This document shows, piece by piece, positions 46,493 through 55,670 of a stretch of 64,000 nucleotides of DNA. Position 1 is the stretch's first letter; every line of letters starts with the position of its first letter. The DNA lies in the NCBI RefSeq assembly GCF_022267515.1, contig NZ_JAKFGB010000014.1, positions 62,001-126,000 on the forward strand. Direction: 5' to 3'. Source of the DNA: Rubinisphaera margarita. Its GTDB lineage: Bacteria > Planctomycetota > Planctomycetia > Planctomycetales > Planctomycetaceae. A program made the translations under genes and the position numbers. A model generated the notes under the pieces. The model was not told the origin of the DNA and made no database searches. It worked only from the letters and a program-made list of their open reading frames with translations.

Positions 46493-47887
46493 ATGAAACT
46501 CACATTCCACGGAGCCGCCGGCGAAGTGACCGGCAGTCAGCATCTGCTCGAATCGCAGGGGCGCAAGATCCTGTTCGACTGCGGCCTGTTCCAGGGGCGG
46601 CGAGCCGAGTCGCGTCTCAAGAACGAGAAGTTCGGTTTTGATCCCCGTGATATCGACGTTGTCATTCTCTCCCACGCCCACATCGATCACAGCGGAAACC
46701 TGCCACGACTCTATCGCCTCGGCTTTCGCGGCCGGGTCTTCTGCACCCCCGCCACAGCCGACATCGCTGAGATCATGCTCCGCGATTCGGCCAAGATTCA
46801 GCAGGAAGATCAGCGATATCTCTCGCGGCACCTTAAACGAGGCCATCCGCCGATTGAACCGTTGTATGACCAGGACGACGTGAACGGCCTGATGGAACTG
46901 TTCGAGCCGCTGGAGTTCGATGTGCGTCATGAAATCAACTCCGAGTTTCGGATTCGCTTTCTCAACGCCGGTCACATTCTCGGCTCGGCCATCACGGAAG
47001 TCGACCTGGAAGAAGACGGCGACTGGAAACGGATTACGTTCAGCGGAGATCTGGGACGACGTGATCTTCCGCTGTTGCCCGATCCGAGTCCGATCGAACG
47101 CTGCGATGTGCTGATCTGCGAGTCGACCTACGGAAACCGGGTGCATCCTCCGAGCAGCGATATCAAGCAGGAACTGCTGCGGATCATGAAAGAAGCTCTC
47201 GCCGTTGGCGGCCGTGTGATCGTCCCGGCGTTCGCGCTGGGGCGGACGCAGCAACTCGTCTACTTTTTGAATGAGCTGTACAACTCGGGCCAGCTGCCGC
47301 CGATTCCGGTCTTTGTCGACAGCCCGCTTTCATCGCGACTGACTTCGACGTATCGGGACCATCTCGGCAGCATGGACGACGATGTCCAGCGAATGCTCGT
47401 CGATGACCTCGACCCCTTTGGCTTTCCCTGGCTGCGTTACATTCAGTCGCCTACCGAAAGCAAGGAGTTGAACGATCGCGAAGGGACGATGCTCATCATC
47501 GCATCGTCCGGCATGTGCGAGAACGGACGGGTCGTGCATCACCTCGTTCATTCCATTGCCGAGGAGCGGAACACCGTCGTCCTGATGGGCTTTCAGGCCG
47601 AGCATACCGCCGGACGCCGAATTGCGGAGCGACGAAAGACGGTTCGCTTCTTCGACCGCGACTTCCGGCTCAACGCCCACGTCGAGAAACTGGAAGGTCT
47701 CTCCGCTCACGCCGATGTGAACGACTTCCGCTGGTGGTTTGAGCAGGCCGTCAACGCCGGTGGAGTCGGACAGGCTTTCCTGGTTCACGGCGAACCCGAA
47801 GCCGCCACCGCACTGGCCGACGTCGTAAGAGACTACTGCGACGAAGATCCAATCATCCCTCAACGCGGGGAAAGCTTCGAAGTCTAG
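46493..47887 (+). CDS. Beta-CASP metallo-beta-lactamase-fold RNase (YSH1/CPSF-like)
   Basis: 464 aa. MBL motifs: HAHIDHSGN (His61, His63, Asp65, His66), AGHILGS, and TFSGDLGRRDLPLLPDP as the metal-bridging Asp region. The beta-CASP insert (about 190-390) shows EST(YG), PAFALGRTQQLVYFL, FVDSPLSSRLT and IASSGMCENGRVVHHL. The final EKLEGLSAHADVNDF carries the C-terminal metal ligand His. Such proteins are Zn-dependent RNA endo/5'-exonucleases (archaeal and bacterial CPSF homologues) that process or degrade RNA. It lacks the KH domains of archaeal forms. Confidence 0.9.
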   Translation: MKLTFHGAAGEVTGSQHLLESQGRKILFDCGLFQGRRAESRLKNEKFGFDPRDIDVVILSHAHIDHSGNLPRLYRLGFRGRVFCTPATADIAEIMLRDSAKIQQEDQRYLSRHLKRGHPPIEPLYDQDDVNGLMELFEPLEFDVRHEINSEFRIRFLNAGHILGSAITEVDLEEDGDWKRITFSGDLGRRDLPLLPDPSPIERCDVLICESTYGNRVHPPSSDIKQELLRIMKEALAVGGRVIVPAFALGRTQQLVYFLNELYNSGQLPPIPVFVDSPLSSRLTSTYRDHLGSMDDDVQRMLVDDLDPFGFPWLRYIQSPTESKELNDREGTMLIIASSGMCENGRVVHHLVHSIAEERNTVVLMGFQAEHTAGRRIAERRKTVRFFDRDFRLNAHVEKLEGLSAHADVNDFRWWFEQAVNAGGVGQAFLVHGEPEAATALADVVRDYCDEDPIIPQRGESFEV

Positions 47888-48200
47888 AGCGAATCGCTCG
47901 CCCGTATGTCCGCATAGACTCGAGTTTTCGCCTGAAACGCGGCAACTTATGCGGACGGAACGGCTACACCATTAAGTGAACTGCTCGAGCAGCAAGTTCA
48001 AGATTCGACTGCGGGCGTTTGCAGGAGCAAACTCAGCAGGGCAAGAAAATGGTGCACATGCGACTGCAGGAGAAGCATGAAAATGCTTTGAACTGCCAGG
48101 ACGAGGCGTCAGCCAGCGATGACTTCACCCTCGACGGCCATTCCCTCGTTGAGGCTTCGGGTGAGAATGACGAGTGGTGATGTGCGTCGTTGGAGGCCGA
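47888..48200. other. Intergenic region with copy of a shared 3' element
   Basis: No gene seen. It contains AGCAAACTCAGCA (48026-48038) and a 26-nt segment (48062-48087) ending in a hairpin AGCAT-GAAA-ATGCT, both repeated in the same order after the first DUF1559 gene. Confidence 0.55.
48026..48087 (+). repeat. Copy 1 of two-part intergenic element
   Basis: The 13-nt part AGCAAACTCAGCA and the 26-nt part are identical to 60108-60120 and 60141-60166; the spacer is 23 nt here and 20 nt there. The 26-nt part carries a GAAA-tetraloop hairpin. Confidence 0.7.
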
Positions 48201-49817
48201 TCAGTTGAACTGGGGGATGACGACGCCGCTGCGGCGTTTCGGGCGGGCCTGAGGCGTGCCGGGTTCCGTCGCGGGGCCCTCGGCTTGAGGATCGTCGATA
48301 CCGAGGGCGACTTTCAGTTCGATCACAGGCTCCGGATCGAGATAGCGATTAACCAGTGCCTGCGCTTCCTCAGCCTCTTTACGAACCTGGCTGGCGGCAA
48401 CACGGTTGCCAAGTGCTTCCAGTCGGGTTTCCGCCGCCACGCGAATCAACGTCACCTGCCTGGTGAACAGTTCGGCATTCGGCAGTGTTTCCATCTCTTC
48501 GAACAACGCTTTCGGGTCGACCTCCTGCGGTTCGTCGATCAGCTTGCGGATGGCGGCCATCAGTGTGGCTCGTTTGGCCGTTACGCGGAGCAGTTCCGCC
48601 TTCAACTGCCCCAATCTTGTCTCGGCTTCGACGCGAGCGGAATCATCGGGCACGGTCAGGTCGATGCTCGCTTCGCTCCCGAGCAGATACGGCACCCGGG
48701 CCACGACAACGTCTTCGCTCATTACTTCCAGCTTCACGAGTTCGGTACCAAGTTCCTGAGAAATCTCACTCGACTTGAGTTGAAAGCGGCCGTTGCGATC
48801 CGCGAACCGAACCACTGAAGGAACAATCGGTTTCCGCGGCGCCTTCCCATCTTTGTTCTCCGTCTTCTCCGCCGACGGTGCGGCTCTCCACGGAGAAACC
48901 AGGACGCGAGCCAGTTGAAAGTCGCGGATGAACTCCCCTCGCGTGCTCACGTGAGTCGCGGACGTTCCGAACCGGCGGGACACCTGATAGGCCATCACTT
49001 CCACGCGCCGCCGGGATTGCGGAATCGCGTTGCGAAAGGCCGAATGGATCTGCATCTCGACAAAGGCTCGATTGCGATCGCTAACTTCGAGATACGTCCA
49101 CGGCAACTCCTGACGCGTAATCAGGTTGCCGTCGCGATCGAAGTACAGCAGCAGGACCTTGAGCATGTCTCCGGGTTCGAGCAGAGCGAACGACTGATCG
49201 ATCACGCCGAGTTCGCCTCCCATTAACGTCCCGGCGACCACTTTGAAATCAACGTCGCGAATATGCACAACCGCTCCGTAATTCTCCTGCATCACAGCCG
49301 CCAGCTCAATCGGCAGCAGCTGATCCGATCGGACGGTTCTGGCTTCCATCTCCAACCACTGGTTGGTCAGAGCAAGCCACCGGCGTGATTCCACGATCCA
49401 GTCCCCGGACTGCCTTGAGAGCCTCACCTCCACGGAAGTCGACCCCAGACGATGCAACTCGGGATCCTTCACCGACGTGGTTCTCTCTTCGGGGAATTCA
49501 TCCCAGTCCTGCCGGGCGTGAACGTCCAGTTTCCATTCGACCGCTTTCCCCCAGCCATTGGCAAGATGACGCACGAGCAGTTCTCGCCAGGTCTCGATTT
49601 GGCCGGCGGAGATATCCCGAACGGGAACATACAACTGGATATTGAGCTCGGCAGCCGTCAGCTCAAGGGGGGCCGGCTTCGACCCTGCTGGTACGGTTCT
49701 CGGAGTCTGACCGACCACCAGTGCTGGTGTCAGTAGAATAGCGAGCAGAATGAACACGATGCGGACCACAGAAATCGCTCGACTTGAGTGACAGGCGATG
49801 TGCGAAGAGGACGGCAT
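48201..49817 (-). CDS. Exported hypothetical protein
   Basis: 538 aa. The N-terminus (SSRAISVVRIVFILLAILLTPALVVGQTPR) is a signal peptide; the exact ATG is uncertain. The mature part has several beta-rich segments, for example ETWRELLVRHLANGWGKAVEWKLDVHARQDWDEF, FKVVAGTLMGGELGVIDQSFALLEPGDMLKVLLLYFDRDGNLITRQELPW and VRFADRNGRFQLKSSEISQELGTELVKLEV. A helical, charged region follows (RVEAETRLGQLKAELLRVTAKRATLMAAIRKLIDEPQEVDPKALFEEME). The tail is Pro/Arg-rich. I do not recognise a family. Its distinctive repeated domain structure suggests a large periplasmic scaffold. It starts close to and divergently from the isomerase gene. Confidence 0.7.
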   Translation of the reverse strand: MPSSSHIACHSSRAISVVRIVFILLAILLTPALVVGQTPRTVPAGSKPAPLELTAAELNIQLYVPVRDISAGQIETWRELLVRHLANGWGKAVEWKLDVHARQDWDEFPEERTTSVKDPELHRLGSTSVEVRLSRQSGDWIVESRRWLALTNQWLEMEARTVRSDQLLPIELAAVMQENYGAVVHIRDVDFKVVAGTLMGGELGVIDQSFALLEPGDMLKVLLLYFDRDGNLITRQELPWTYLEVSDRNRAFVEMQIHSAFRNAIPQSRRRVEVMAYQVSRRFGTSATHVSTRGEFIRDFQLARVLVSPWRAAPSAEKTENKDGKAPRKPIVPSVVRFADRNGRFQLKSSEISQELGTELVKLEVMSEDVVVARVPYLLGSEASIDLTVPDDSARVEAETRLGQLKAELLRVTAKRATLMAAIRKLIDEPQEVDPKALFEEMETLPNAELFTRQVTLIRVAAETRLEALGNRVAASQVRKEAEEAQALVNRYLDPEPVIELKVALGIDDPQAEGPATEPGTPQARPKRRSGVVIPQFN

Positions 49818-49898
49818 TCATGATACACTCCCCGAAGAGTGAGAACGACTCCGAAGTCGAAAGAGAATTCGCAGAGTACAGAACGGAGGAGCAACAGA

Positions 49899-50720
49899 AT
49901 GAGACTGGGATTGATCAACTCCGCCTGGGCCCAGGCGGGTCGCGACACGGCCTGGGGCATTCAGAAGACGAAGGAAATTGGCTTCGACTGCATCGACATC
50001 TTCGCCGATCCGTTCGATATCGACATTCGCGAACGGCTGCTCATTAAACGGGAATGCGATCGCCTTGAACTGCCGATCGTTTCCGTCTGCTGCGTCGCTG
50101 TCGGCCTCATCGATTTCAATCCGAGTGTCCGTCGGTTCCATCTGGAGCGGTGCATTGCCTATCTCGACATGTGCTACGAGTACGAAGCCGAGAATTTACT
50201 GCTCGTCCTCGGGGAATACATCTGGAACAAGGAAGTCATTCCCCCCGACGAGCAATGGAATCTCGGGGTGGAAACCTGCCGTGAGCTGGCCGACTACGCC
50301 GATTCGCTCGGGCTGAAGATTGCCATGGAACTCGAACCGTTTCCGCTGTCGCTGCTCAACAGTGTCGAGACGATGGACCGGTTTATCCGCGACGTCGACC
50401 ATCCGGCCTTGCGGGCGAATATCGACATTTCGCATCTGCAACTGGCCGATGTGCAGGCAGACGAACTATCGCGGCTCAAAGGGAAAGCGATCCACGTTCA
50501 CATTTCTGATTGCGATGGCAAAGTGCACGGCGACCTGCCGCCCGGCCGCGGCGTGGTCGACTTCGGCCCGTATCTGGATGAACTTCAGAAACTGGAGATG
50601 GACGGAACGGTTTCGATCGAACTCGAATACTCTCCCGATCCCAACAACATCGAAGCCTGGGTGCGGGAGGCGTATGAGTCGACGGCCAAGCTGATGAAGC
50701 AGCATGGATTGAGAGACTAA
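49899..50720 (+). CDS. Sugar-phosphate isomerase/epimerase-like TIM-barrel protein
   Basis: 273 aa from the ATG at 49899, with GGAGGAG 6 nt upstream. Xylose-isomerase-like (AP endonuclease 2 superfamily) barrel: GLINSAWAQAGRDTAWGIQKTKEIGFDCIDIFADPF, then AENLLLVLGEYIWN, LGLKIAMELEPFPLS, LRANIDISHLQL, IHVHISDCDGKVHGDLPPGRGVVDFGPYLDELQ and GTVSIELEYSPDPNNIEAWV. The Glu and His/Asp in MELEP, NIDISH and HISDCD are the expected metal ligands, and the late SIELE provides the last. It probably isomerises or epimerises a keto sugar. The neighbouring sugar ABC genes fit a role in sugar use. Confidence 0.88.
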   Translation: MRLGLINSAWAQAGRDTAWGIQKTKEIGFDCIDIFADPFDIDIRERLLIKRECDRLELPIVSVCCVAVGLIDFNPSVRRFHLERCIAYLDMCYEYEAENLLLVLGEYIWNKEVIPPDEQWNLGVETCRELADYADSLGLKIAMELEPFPLSLLNSVETMDRFIRDVDHPALRANIDISHLQLADVQADELSRLKGKAIHVHISDCDGKVHGDLPPGRGVVDFGPYLDELQKLEMDGTVSIELEYSPDPNNIEAWVREAYESTAKLMKQHGLRD

Positions 50721-50858
50721 GAGCCAGAAGTGAAGCAAAAGGATCGTGCGGGGCGGGCCCGACTTATGGGATGGTCGATCGTCCGCCCGTCGCACTTGGC
50801 GCGGCCTCTTGTGACTTCGTCATCCGGCCGTCGATGACCGGGCCGCCCGTTTCAGCAG

Positions 50859-52370
50859 TTATGCGGTGGCGAGGTCCATCACGGCGGTTTCGCTCAGTTT
50901 GTCCCGCGGAACTTCGCCCGTAATCCGGCCTTCCCGCATCACAAGCACGCGATCGGACAGGCCGATGATCTCTTCCATTTCGGAACTCGCGAACAGAATC
51001 GCCACGCCTTCGCTGGCGAGTTGATCGATCAGGCGATAGATCTCTTCCTTGGCTCCAATGTCGATGCCGCGAGTCGGCTCATCGAGCAGAAGAACGCCGG
51101 GTTTGAGCGCCAGCCATTTCGCGAGGACGACCTTCTGCTGATTCCCGCCGGAGAGCAGGCCGGCCAACTGTTCGCGGCCCGCCATGCGGATGCCGAGTGA
51201 TTCGCGGAAGCTGTCGCAGAGCGAGCGTTCTCGACTGCGGTTGACCAGACAACCGGCTACCGCGTCACTGGTGAGGCTTGGCAAAGAAACGTTCTCGCGA
51301 ATCGTCATCTCGAGAATCAGTCCCTGTTGTTTCCGGTCCTCCGGCACCAGCGCCAGTCCGGCACGAATCGACTCACGCACATCGCCCGCGGCAAGAGGAT
51401 GGCCGTCGACTTGGATGGATCCAGACAGAACCGGATCGACGCCAAAGATCGCGTGCAGCAGTTCGCTGCGTCCCGCTCCCACGAGCCCGGCCAGGCCGAC
51501 GATCTCGCCGCGTTTGATCGTCAGACTGTTGGACTCCCCCGGCCAGGTCGTCGTCATCACGCCCTTCACCTGCAGGGCCACCTCGCCCGGAGTGTGAGAG
51601 TGTCGCTGATAGAACCGCGAAACATCCCGGCCCACCATCCGGCTGACCATCGCGTCGTGAGTGATCTCGCCACGCTCCAACTCGCCGGCGTTCCGGCCAT
51701 CACGAAGCACGGTCACGCGATCGGCCATTCGCTGAATCTCGCCGAGTCGGTGCGAGATATAGAGAATGCTGACCGACTCCTGCCGCAACTGATCGATCAC
51801 CTGCATCAGCGATTCGGTTTCCCGCTGCGACAGCGAAGACGTCGGCTCATCCATGATGAGGACACGGGCGTTGATCGAGAGCGCCTTAGCAATCTCGACC
51901 AACTGCTGTTGACCGATCGGCAACTCGCGGACGAGGGTTCGCGGCGAAACATCGAGCCCCACGCGACGCAGATGTTCCCGGGACTGCTCCTCGAGCTCTT
52001 TGCGGCGGATCCACCCTCCGACATTCGGTTCGCGGCCGAGAAAGATATTCGCAGCGACGTCGAGGTTATCGGAGAGATTCAGCTCCTGATGAATGAGCGC
52101 AATCCCGACATCGAGAGCATCATCGACCGAACGAAACTCGACCGGCTGGCCGTCGACCAGTAACTGACCGACATCCGGACTCTGCACGCCGGCGAGAATC
52201 TTCATCAGCGTGCTTTTGCCCGCTCCGTTCTCGCCAACGACGGCCAGCACTTCGCCAGCTGCAACGTGCAGATCAACATGATCGAGAGCGGTGACGCCAG
52301 GGAATCGCTTGGTGATGTCTTTCGCCTGCAGCCGGGTCGCCGGAGGAGCGGCTGGGACAGCGGACGTCAT
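50859..52370 (-). CDS. Sugar ABC transporter ATP-binding protein (RbsA/MglA type, two ABC domains)
   Basis: 503 aa with two ABC cassettes. The first has Walker A GENGAGKST (46-54), LPIGQQQLVEIAKALS and VLIMDEPTSSLS. The second has the degenerate Walker A GLVGAGRSE typical of RbsA-type proteins, signature LSGGNQQKVVLAKWL and VLLLDEPTRGIDIGAKEE. It couples ATP hydrolysis to import of a monosaccharide. The 4-nt overlap (ATGA) with the upstream substrate-binding gene shows the two are one operon. The membrane permease (RbsC-like) that should complete the transporter is not found on either side. Confidence 0.92.
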   Translation of the reverse strand: MTSAVPAAPPATRLQAKDITKRFPGVTALDHVDLHVAAGEVLAVVGENGAGKSTLMKILAGVQSPDVGQLLVDGQPVEFRSVDDALDVGIALIHQELNLSDNLDVAANIFLGREPNVGGWIRRKELEEQSREHLRRVGLDVSPRTLVRELPIGQQQLVEIAKALSINARVLIMDEPTSSLSQRETESLMQVIDQLRQESVSILYISHRLGEIQRMADRVTVLRDGRNAGELERGEITHDAMVSRMVGRDVSRFYQRHSHTPGEVALQVKGVMTTTWPGESNSLTIKRGEIVGLAGLVGAGRSELLHAIFGVDPVLSGSIQVDGHPLAAGDVRESIRAGLALVPEDRKQQGLILEMTIRENVSLPSLTSDAVAGCLVNRSRERSLCDSFRESLGIRMAGREQLAGLLSGGNQQKVVLAKWLALKPGVLLLDEPTRGIDIGAKEEIYRLIDQLASEGVAILFASSEMEEIIGLSDRVLVMREGRITGEVPRDKLSETAVMDLATA

Positions 52371-53473
52371 TCCGTCAGTTCCTTCAGATTGGACCAGAAC
52401 TCTTCGACCTGAATCTCGCGCTCGTTCTCGGGATCGACCTCTTTCTTGATGACGCGAGCCGGGAAGAGAATCGTATCCTCTTCTGCGACAAGCACCCCTT
52501 CGGTCTGTTCCATCAGCTTCGAGAGTTCTTCACCGCGAGCGAGTCCAGACAGAATGCGAATCGACTCGTAGCCGTACATGTAAGGATTCTGCACCACAGT
52601 CCCGTAGATTTCCCCATCCACGATTCCCTGCAGAGTCCCCTTCTCTTCATCGAAGCCGACGACTGCGATCTGATCCAGCTTGTCGGCTTCTTTCACCGCC
52701 TGCAGACAGAGCGGCGGGTTATACGCGAACAGTCCGACCATGCACTTCAGGTTCGGATGCTTCACGATCGAGTCGGCTGCGTCCGCTTTCGCCTTGGCGA
52801 AGTCGGCTCCGTCGGTGCGGGTGTCGAGAATGGTATACTTGTCGTTCTTGACCGGCTGCCCGGCTGGATCTTCCCGCGTCGGATCGGGCTCGCGTCCGAG
52901 GACGGCATCAATCACGCCCTGTCGCCGCTGACGGGCATTGAGCTGGTCGAGGTTACCCACAAACAGCATCACTTCGCCACCATCGGGAATCGCTTCCCGA
53001 ACGAGCTCCCCGCAGGCCAGACCGGCGTCGTAGTTATCGATGCCGATGTAGCAGAGGCGGTTGGTCTTCGGGGCATCGGAATCGTTGGTGATCAGATTCG
53101 TCTGCTCGGCGGCATTGTTGAGCATGTCGAGCTGACCTTCCTGATCGATCACCGTGATGGCGATCCCGTCAATTCCGCGAATCAGCAGGTCCTCGACAAT
53201 TCGCTTCTGGCCGGCGGCGTAATCGGTCGGCATGAAGAACTGCACGTCGGCATTGAATTCTTTTCCGGCCGCTGTGGCGCCTTTCTCGGCCACTTCCCAG
53301 AACGAAGCGACGACATTGGTAATGAATGCCAGGTCGACTGTTTCGTCAGCCGCCTTCGTCGTTCCGCCAGAGCTGCCCGGACCAGGTTCACTGCATCCCG
53401 ACAGAGACAACGACATTAGCGTGCAGGAAACGAAACAGCAGGCTATGAAACCGCGAACGGACGGAAACCGCAT
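52367..53473 (-). CDS. Sugar ABC transporter substrate-binding lipoprotein
   Basis: 368 aa from the ATG at 53473, which begins a lipoprotein signal (MRFPSVRGFIACCFVSCTLMSLSLSGC, lipobox SLSGC). The mature protein is an RbsB-like type-1 periplasmic-binding protein: VDLAFITNVVASFWEVAEKGATAAGKEF, IVEDLLIRGIDGIAITVIDQEGQLDMLNNAAEQTNLITNDSDAP, CYIGIDNYDAGLACGELVREAI, LKCMVGLFAYNPPLCLQAVKEAD and DQIAVVGFDEEKGTLQGIVDGEIYGTVVQNPYMYGYESIRIL. It delivers a sugar to the coupled ATPase's (missing) permease. It is a different sequence from the RbsB-like protein at 32295. Confidence 0.9.
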   Translation of the reverse strand: MRFPSVRGFIACCFVSCTLMSLSLSGCSEPGPGSSGGTTKAADETVDLAFITNVVASFWEVAEKGATAAGKEFNADVQFFMPTDYAAGQKRIVEDLLIRGIDGIAITVIDQEGQLDMLNNAAEQTNLITNDSDAPKTNRLCYIGIDNYDAGLACGELVREAIPDGGEVMLFVGNLDQLNARQRRQGVIDAVLGREPDPTREDPAGQPVKNDKYTILDTRTDGADFAKAKADAADSIVKHPNLKCMVGLFAYNPPLCLQAVKEADKLDQIAVVGFDEEKGTLQGIVDGEIYGTVVQNPYMYGYESIRILSGLARGEELSKLMEQTEGVLVAEEDTILFPARVIKKEVDPENEREIQVEEFWSNLKELTE

Positions 53474-53622
53474 GGGACAGGACCTTGAATCAGAGAAGCC
53501 TCTTCGAGAACGACCGGACAGAACGTCCATCAATTTCAGTTGATGCAACGTACCAGAAGCGCAGGCGGATTTCCCGCGTGAACGGGAAAAATCTGTTGGA
53601 GAGGGCGTCACAACCTCAAAGT

Positions 53623-53665
<43 letters not shown>

Positions 53666-53685
53666 TGATCCGCTGAAGCAATCAA

Positions 53686-54888
53686 TCAGTTCTCGGTGTC
53701 GACCCAGGCGAACTGGCCGCCATCGAGAACGGCGTAGGTGGTTCCGCCCTGCAGGGCACTTCTGAGTTCGTCGGTATCAGCGAGCGGAATGCAGAACAGA
53801 TTCTCGACGATGTCCTGTTCGAGTCGACTCAGCAGGTACACCCGATACCGGCTCGCCAGACCGGCCAGGGTAGCCACGGCTCGGCTCGCAGGGGACTTGC
53901 TGCGATTCAGATTCCGCATCACCTCGTCGCTGTCGCCGGACGATTGAATCGTCTCCTGCAGACCTTCCGGGAAGTCCTTGAGATCCGTCACGAGCAGTAC
54001 GCGGCCATCCTCGGAGACCAGCTTTTCAGCCGCGCGACAGGCCCGAGCGGTGGAGAACCACGCGTCGCCGGCTTCGAGACTCGGTACGGAAACGATGACT
54101 GTTTCCGCAGGGGTGGAAATCGACGAACGCCAACTGGAGTTGAGTCGCGACACAGATTCGCGATACACAGAATCGCTCGCACCCGCAATCACGTGAGCCA
54201 GCTTGCCAGAGCCGGACGGGATGACCTGCACTGAAAACTGCAGGCCGAGCAGCCAGCCGATTTCATCGATCATCTGTCGCACACCGAACGATTCATCAGG
54301 CGAGAGTTCCTGACTTCCCGGTCCACTGAATCGGGTTTGAGCTTCCTCACCGCCAAAGGCCGGGTAAACGGTCGAGTTGGTGCCGCGATAGCCCCAGCGA
54401 TCATCGAAGCCGAACCGTCCGATCGTGACGACATAGTCGGCTTCGCCAATCTCTTCGGGCAGATAAATTCGCTGTCCTTCGGCCGTCGAAGCCAGATAAA
54501 CCGATCGGCCCTGCATCGCTTCGTCGAAGGCGATCACCTTATACGGCAACGAAGAGCTTTCCGCCGCGGCTGTTTCCGTGCCGACACCGTTAAGGACCAC
54601 GTGCAGCTTGTCGGCTTCGACGCCGCGTGATTCGAGCTGGCGTCCCAGAGCGCGAATGATCTCGTCCCAGGCCGGAGTGCCGGCGTCGATGACAAGCGTG
54701 ACCTTATCGCCCGGGACCACGGCATCGCCGACCGGGGGATAGTCGAGCGGCGTCGCCAGAGCCTCTTCAATCGCCCGGACTGCGTCGTCCTGAGCTTCCG
54801 GGCCGGACTGCTTCCAGAGAACATGTTCCTCGGGAAGTTCAAACTGAAACGACTCCCCAGTGCCATAATGAATTTCGAACTGTGCCAC
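53686..54888 (-). CDS. LarA-like (DUF2088) protein without the usual catalytic histidines
   Basis: 400 aa from the GTG at 54888, with AGGAA 6-7 nt upstream; a longer frame to 55002 would run close to the divergent sigma-factor gene. The N-terminus FEIHYGTGESFQFELPEEHVLW, followed by AVRAIEEALATPLDYPPVGDAVVPGDKVTLVIDAGTPAWDEIIRALGRQLESRGVEADKLHVVLN, matches the lactate-racemase (LarA/DUF2088) N-domain. LarA uses His, His and Lys to hold its nickel-pincer cofactor; at the matching places here I read GVGTETAAAE and WGYRGTNSTVYPAFGGEEAQ without those residues. So racemase activity is doubtful. Next to the sugar ABC operon. Confidence 0.7.
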   Translation of the reverse strand: MAQFEIHYGTGESFQFELPEEHVLWKQSGPEAQDDAVRAIEEALATPLDYPPVGDAVVPGDKVTLVIDAGTPAWDEIIRALGRQLESRGVEADKLHVVLNGVGTETAAAESSSLPYKVIAFDEAMQGRSVYLASTAEGQRIYLPEEIGEADYVVTIGRFGFDDRWGYRGTNSTVYPAFGGEEAQTRFSGPGSQELSPDESFGVRQMIDEIGWLLGLQFSVQVIPSGSGKLAHVIAGASDSVYRESVSRLNSSWRSSISTPAETVIVSVPSLEAGDAWFSTARACRAAEKLVSEDGRVLLVTDLKDFPEGLQETIQSSGDSDEVMRNLNRSKSPASRAVATLAGLASRYRVYLLSRLEQDIVENLFCIPLADTDELRSALQGGTTYAVLDGGQFAWVDTEN

Positions 54889-55070
54889 TCTTCGTTCCTG
54901 ACTCTCTCTACACGTCGATGCGACCAAATACCGTGCCTTACCTGCAAGTGTGTGCACGGATTTTCGGGCTTCAATCGCAATTGTACTGAATTTCTGCGAC
55001 ACTGTCGTTTTAGCTCCGATCCGTGCACTACCGGCGTCTCCGAACCGATCTTTCAGCTCGCTGTTCTTCC

Positions 55071-55670
55071 ATGACCGACGAAAACGATGAACTCATGATA
55101 CGCCTCCAGGGCGGAGATAACTCCGCTTTCGAGGAGCTCGTTGAGCTGCATCAACGGCCGCTCATCGGCTACTTCATGCGGAACGTGAGGGACTGGCAAC
55201 TGGCCGAGGACCTGTCACAGGAAACGCTGTTGCGGGTCTACAATCAGGCGTGGGACTACTTGCCCGTTGGCCGCTTCAAACCGTGGATGTACCGCGTCGC
55301 CCGGAACCTGCTGATCGACAACGTCCGCAAGCGATCGCACGATGCCCTGGTCCGTGCGTATCAGAGTCGCTCCGAAGATAACGACGCCGGCATCTCCCGC
55401 ATTGCCGGGGAGTTTACCTCGCCGGAAGACAAGCTCGACGAACGCGAGTTCTGCAACATCGTCGACCGACTGCTTGATGACATCCCGGACGATCAGCGGC
55501 AGACATTCGTGCTGCATCACTACGTCGGCCTCAATCTGGCCGAAGTCGCCGAGATCCTCGAAGCCAACGTCGCGACGACCAAGAGTCGCCTGCGTCTGGC
55601 CCGGGAAAAACTGCAGGAGAAACTCCGCCCCTTCGGGATTCAACCGTCGCAGGACTCTGCCAGCGTGTAG
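55071..55670 (+). CDS. RNA polymerase ECF-type sigma-70 factor
   Basis: 199 aa from the ATG at 55071. Region 2: FEELVELHQRPLIGYFMRNVRDWQLAEDLSQETLLRVYNQAWDYLPVGRFKPWMYRVARNLLIDNVRKR (about 20-90). Region 4: LDDIPDDQRQTFVLHHYVGLNLAEVAEILEANVATTKSRLRLAREKLQEKL (about 130-180). It targets RNA polymerase to a specific regulon; no anti-sigma gene is adjacent. Its stop codon TAG lies inside the left terminal repeat of the MITE-like element that follows, so the C-terminal GIQPSQDSASV may be partly fixed by that insertion. Divergent from the LarA-like gene. Confidence 0.9.
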   Translation: MTDENDELMIRLQGGDNSAFEELVELHQRPLIGYFMRNVRDWQLAEDLSQETLLRVYNQAWDYLPVGRFKPWMYRVARNLLIDNVRKRSHDALVRAYQSRSEDNDAGISRIAGEFTSPEDKLDEREFCNIVDRLLDDIPDDQRQTFVLHHYVGLNLAEVAEILEANVATTKSRLRLAREKLQEKLRPFGIQPSQDSASV

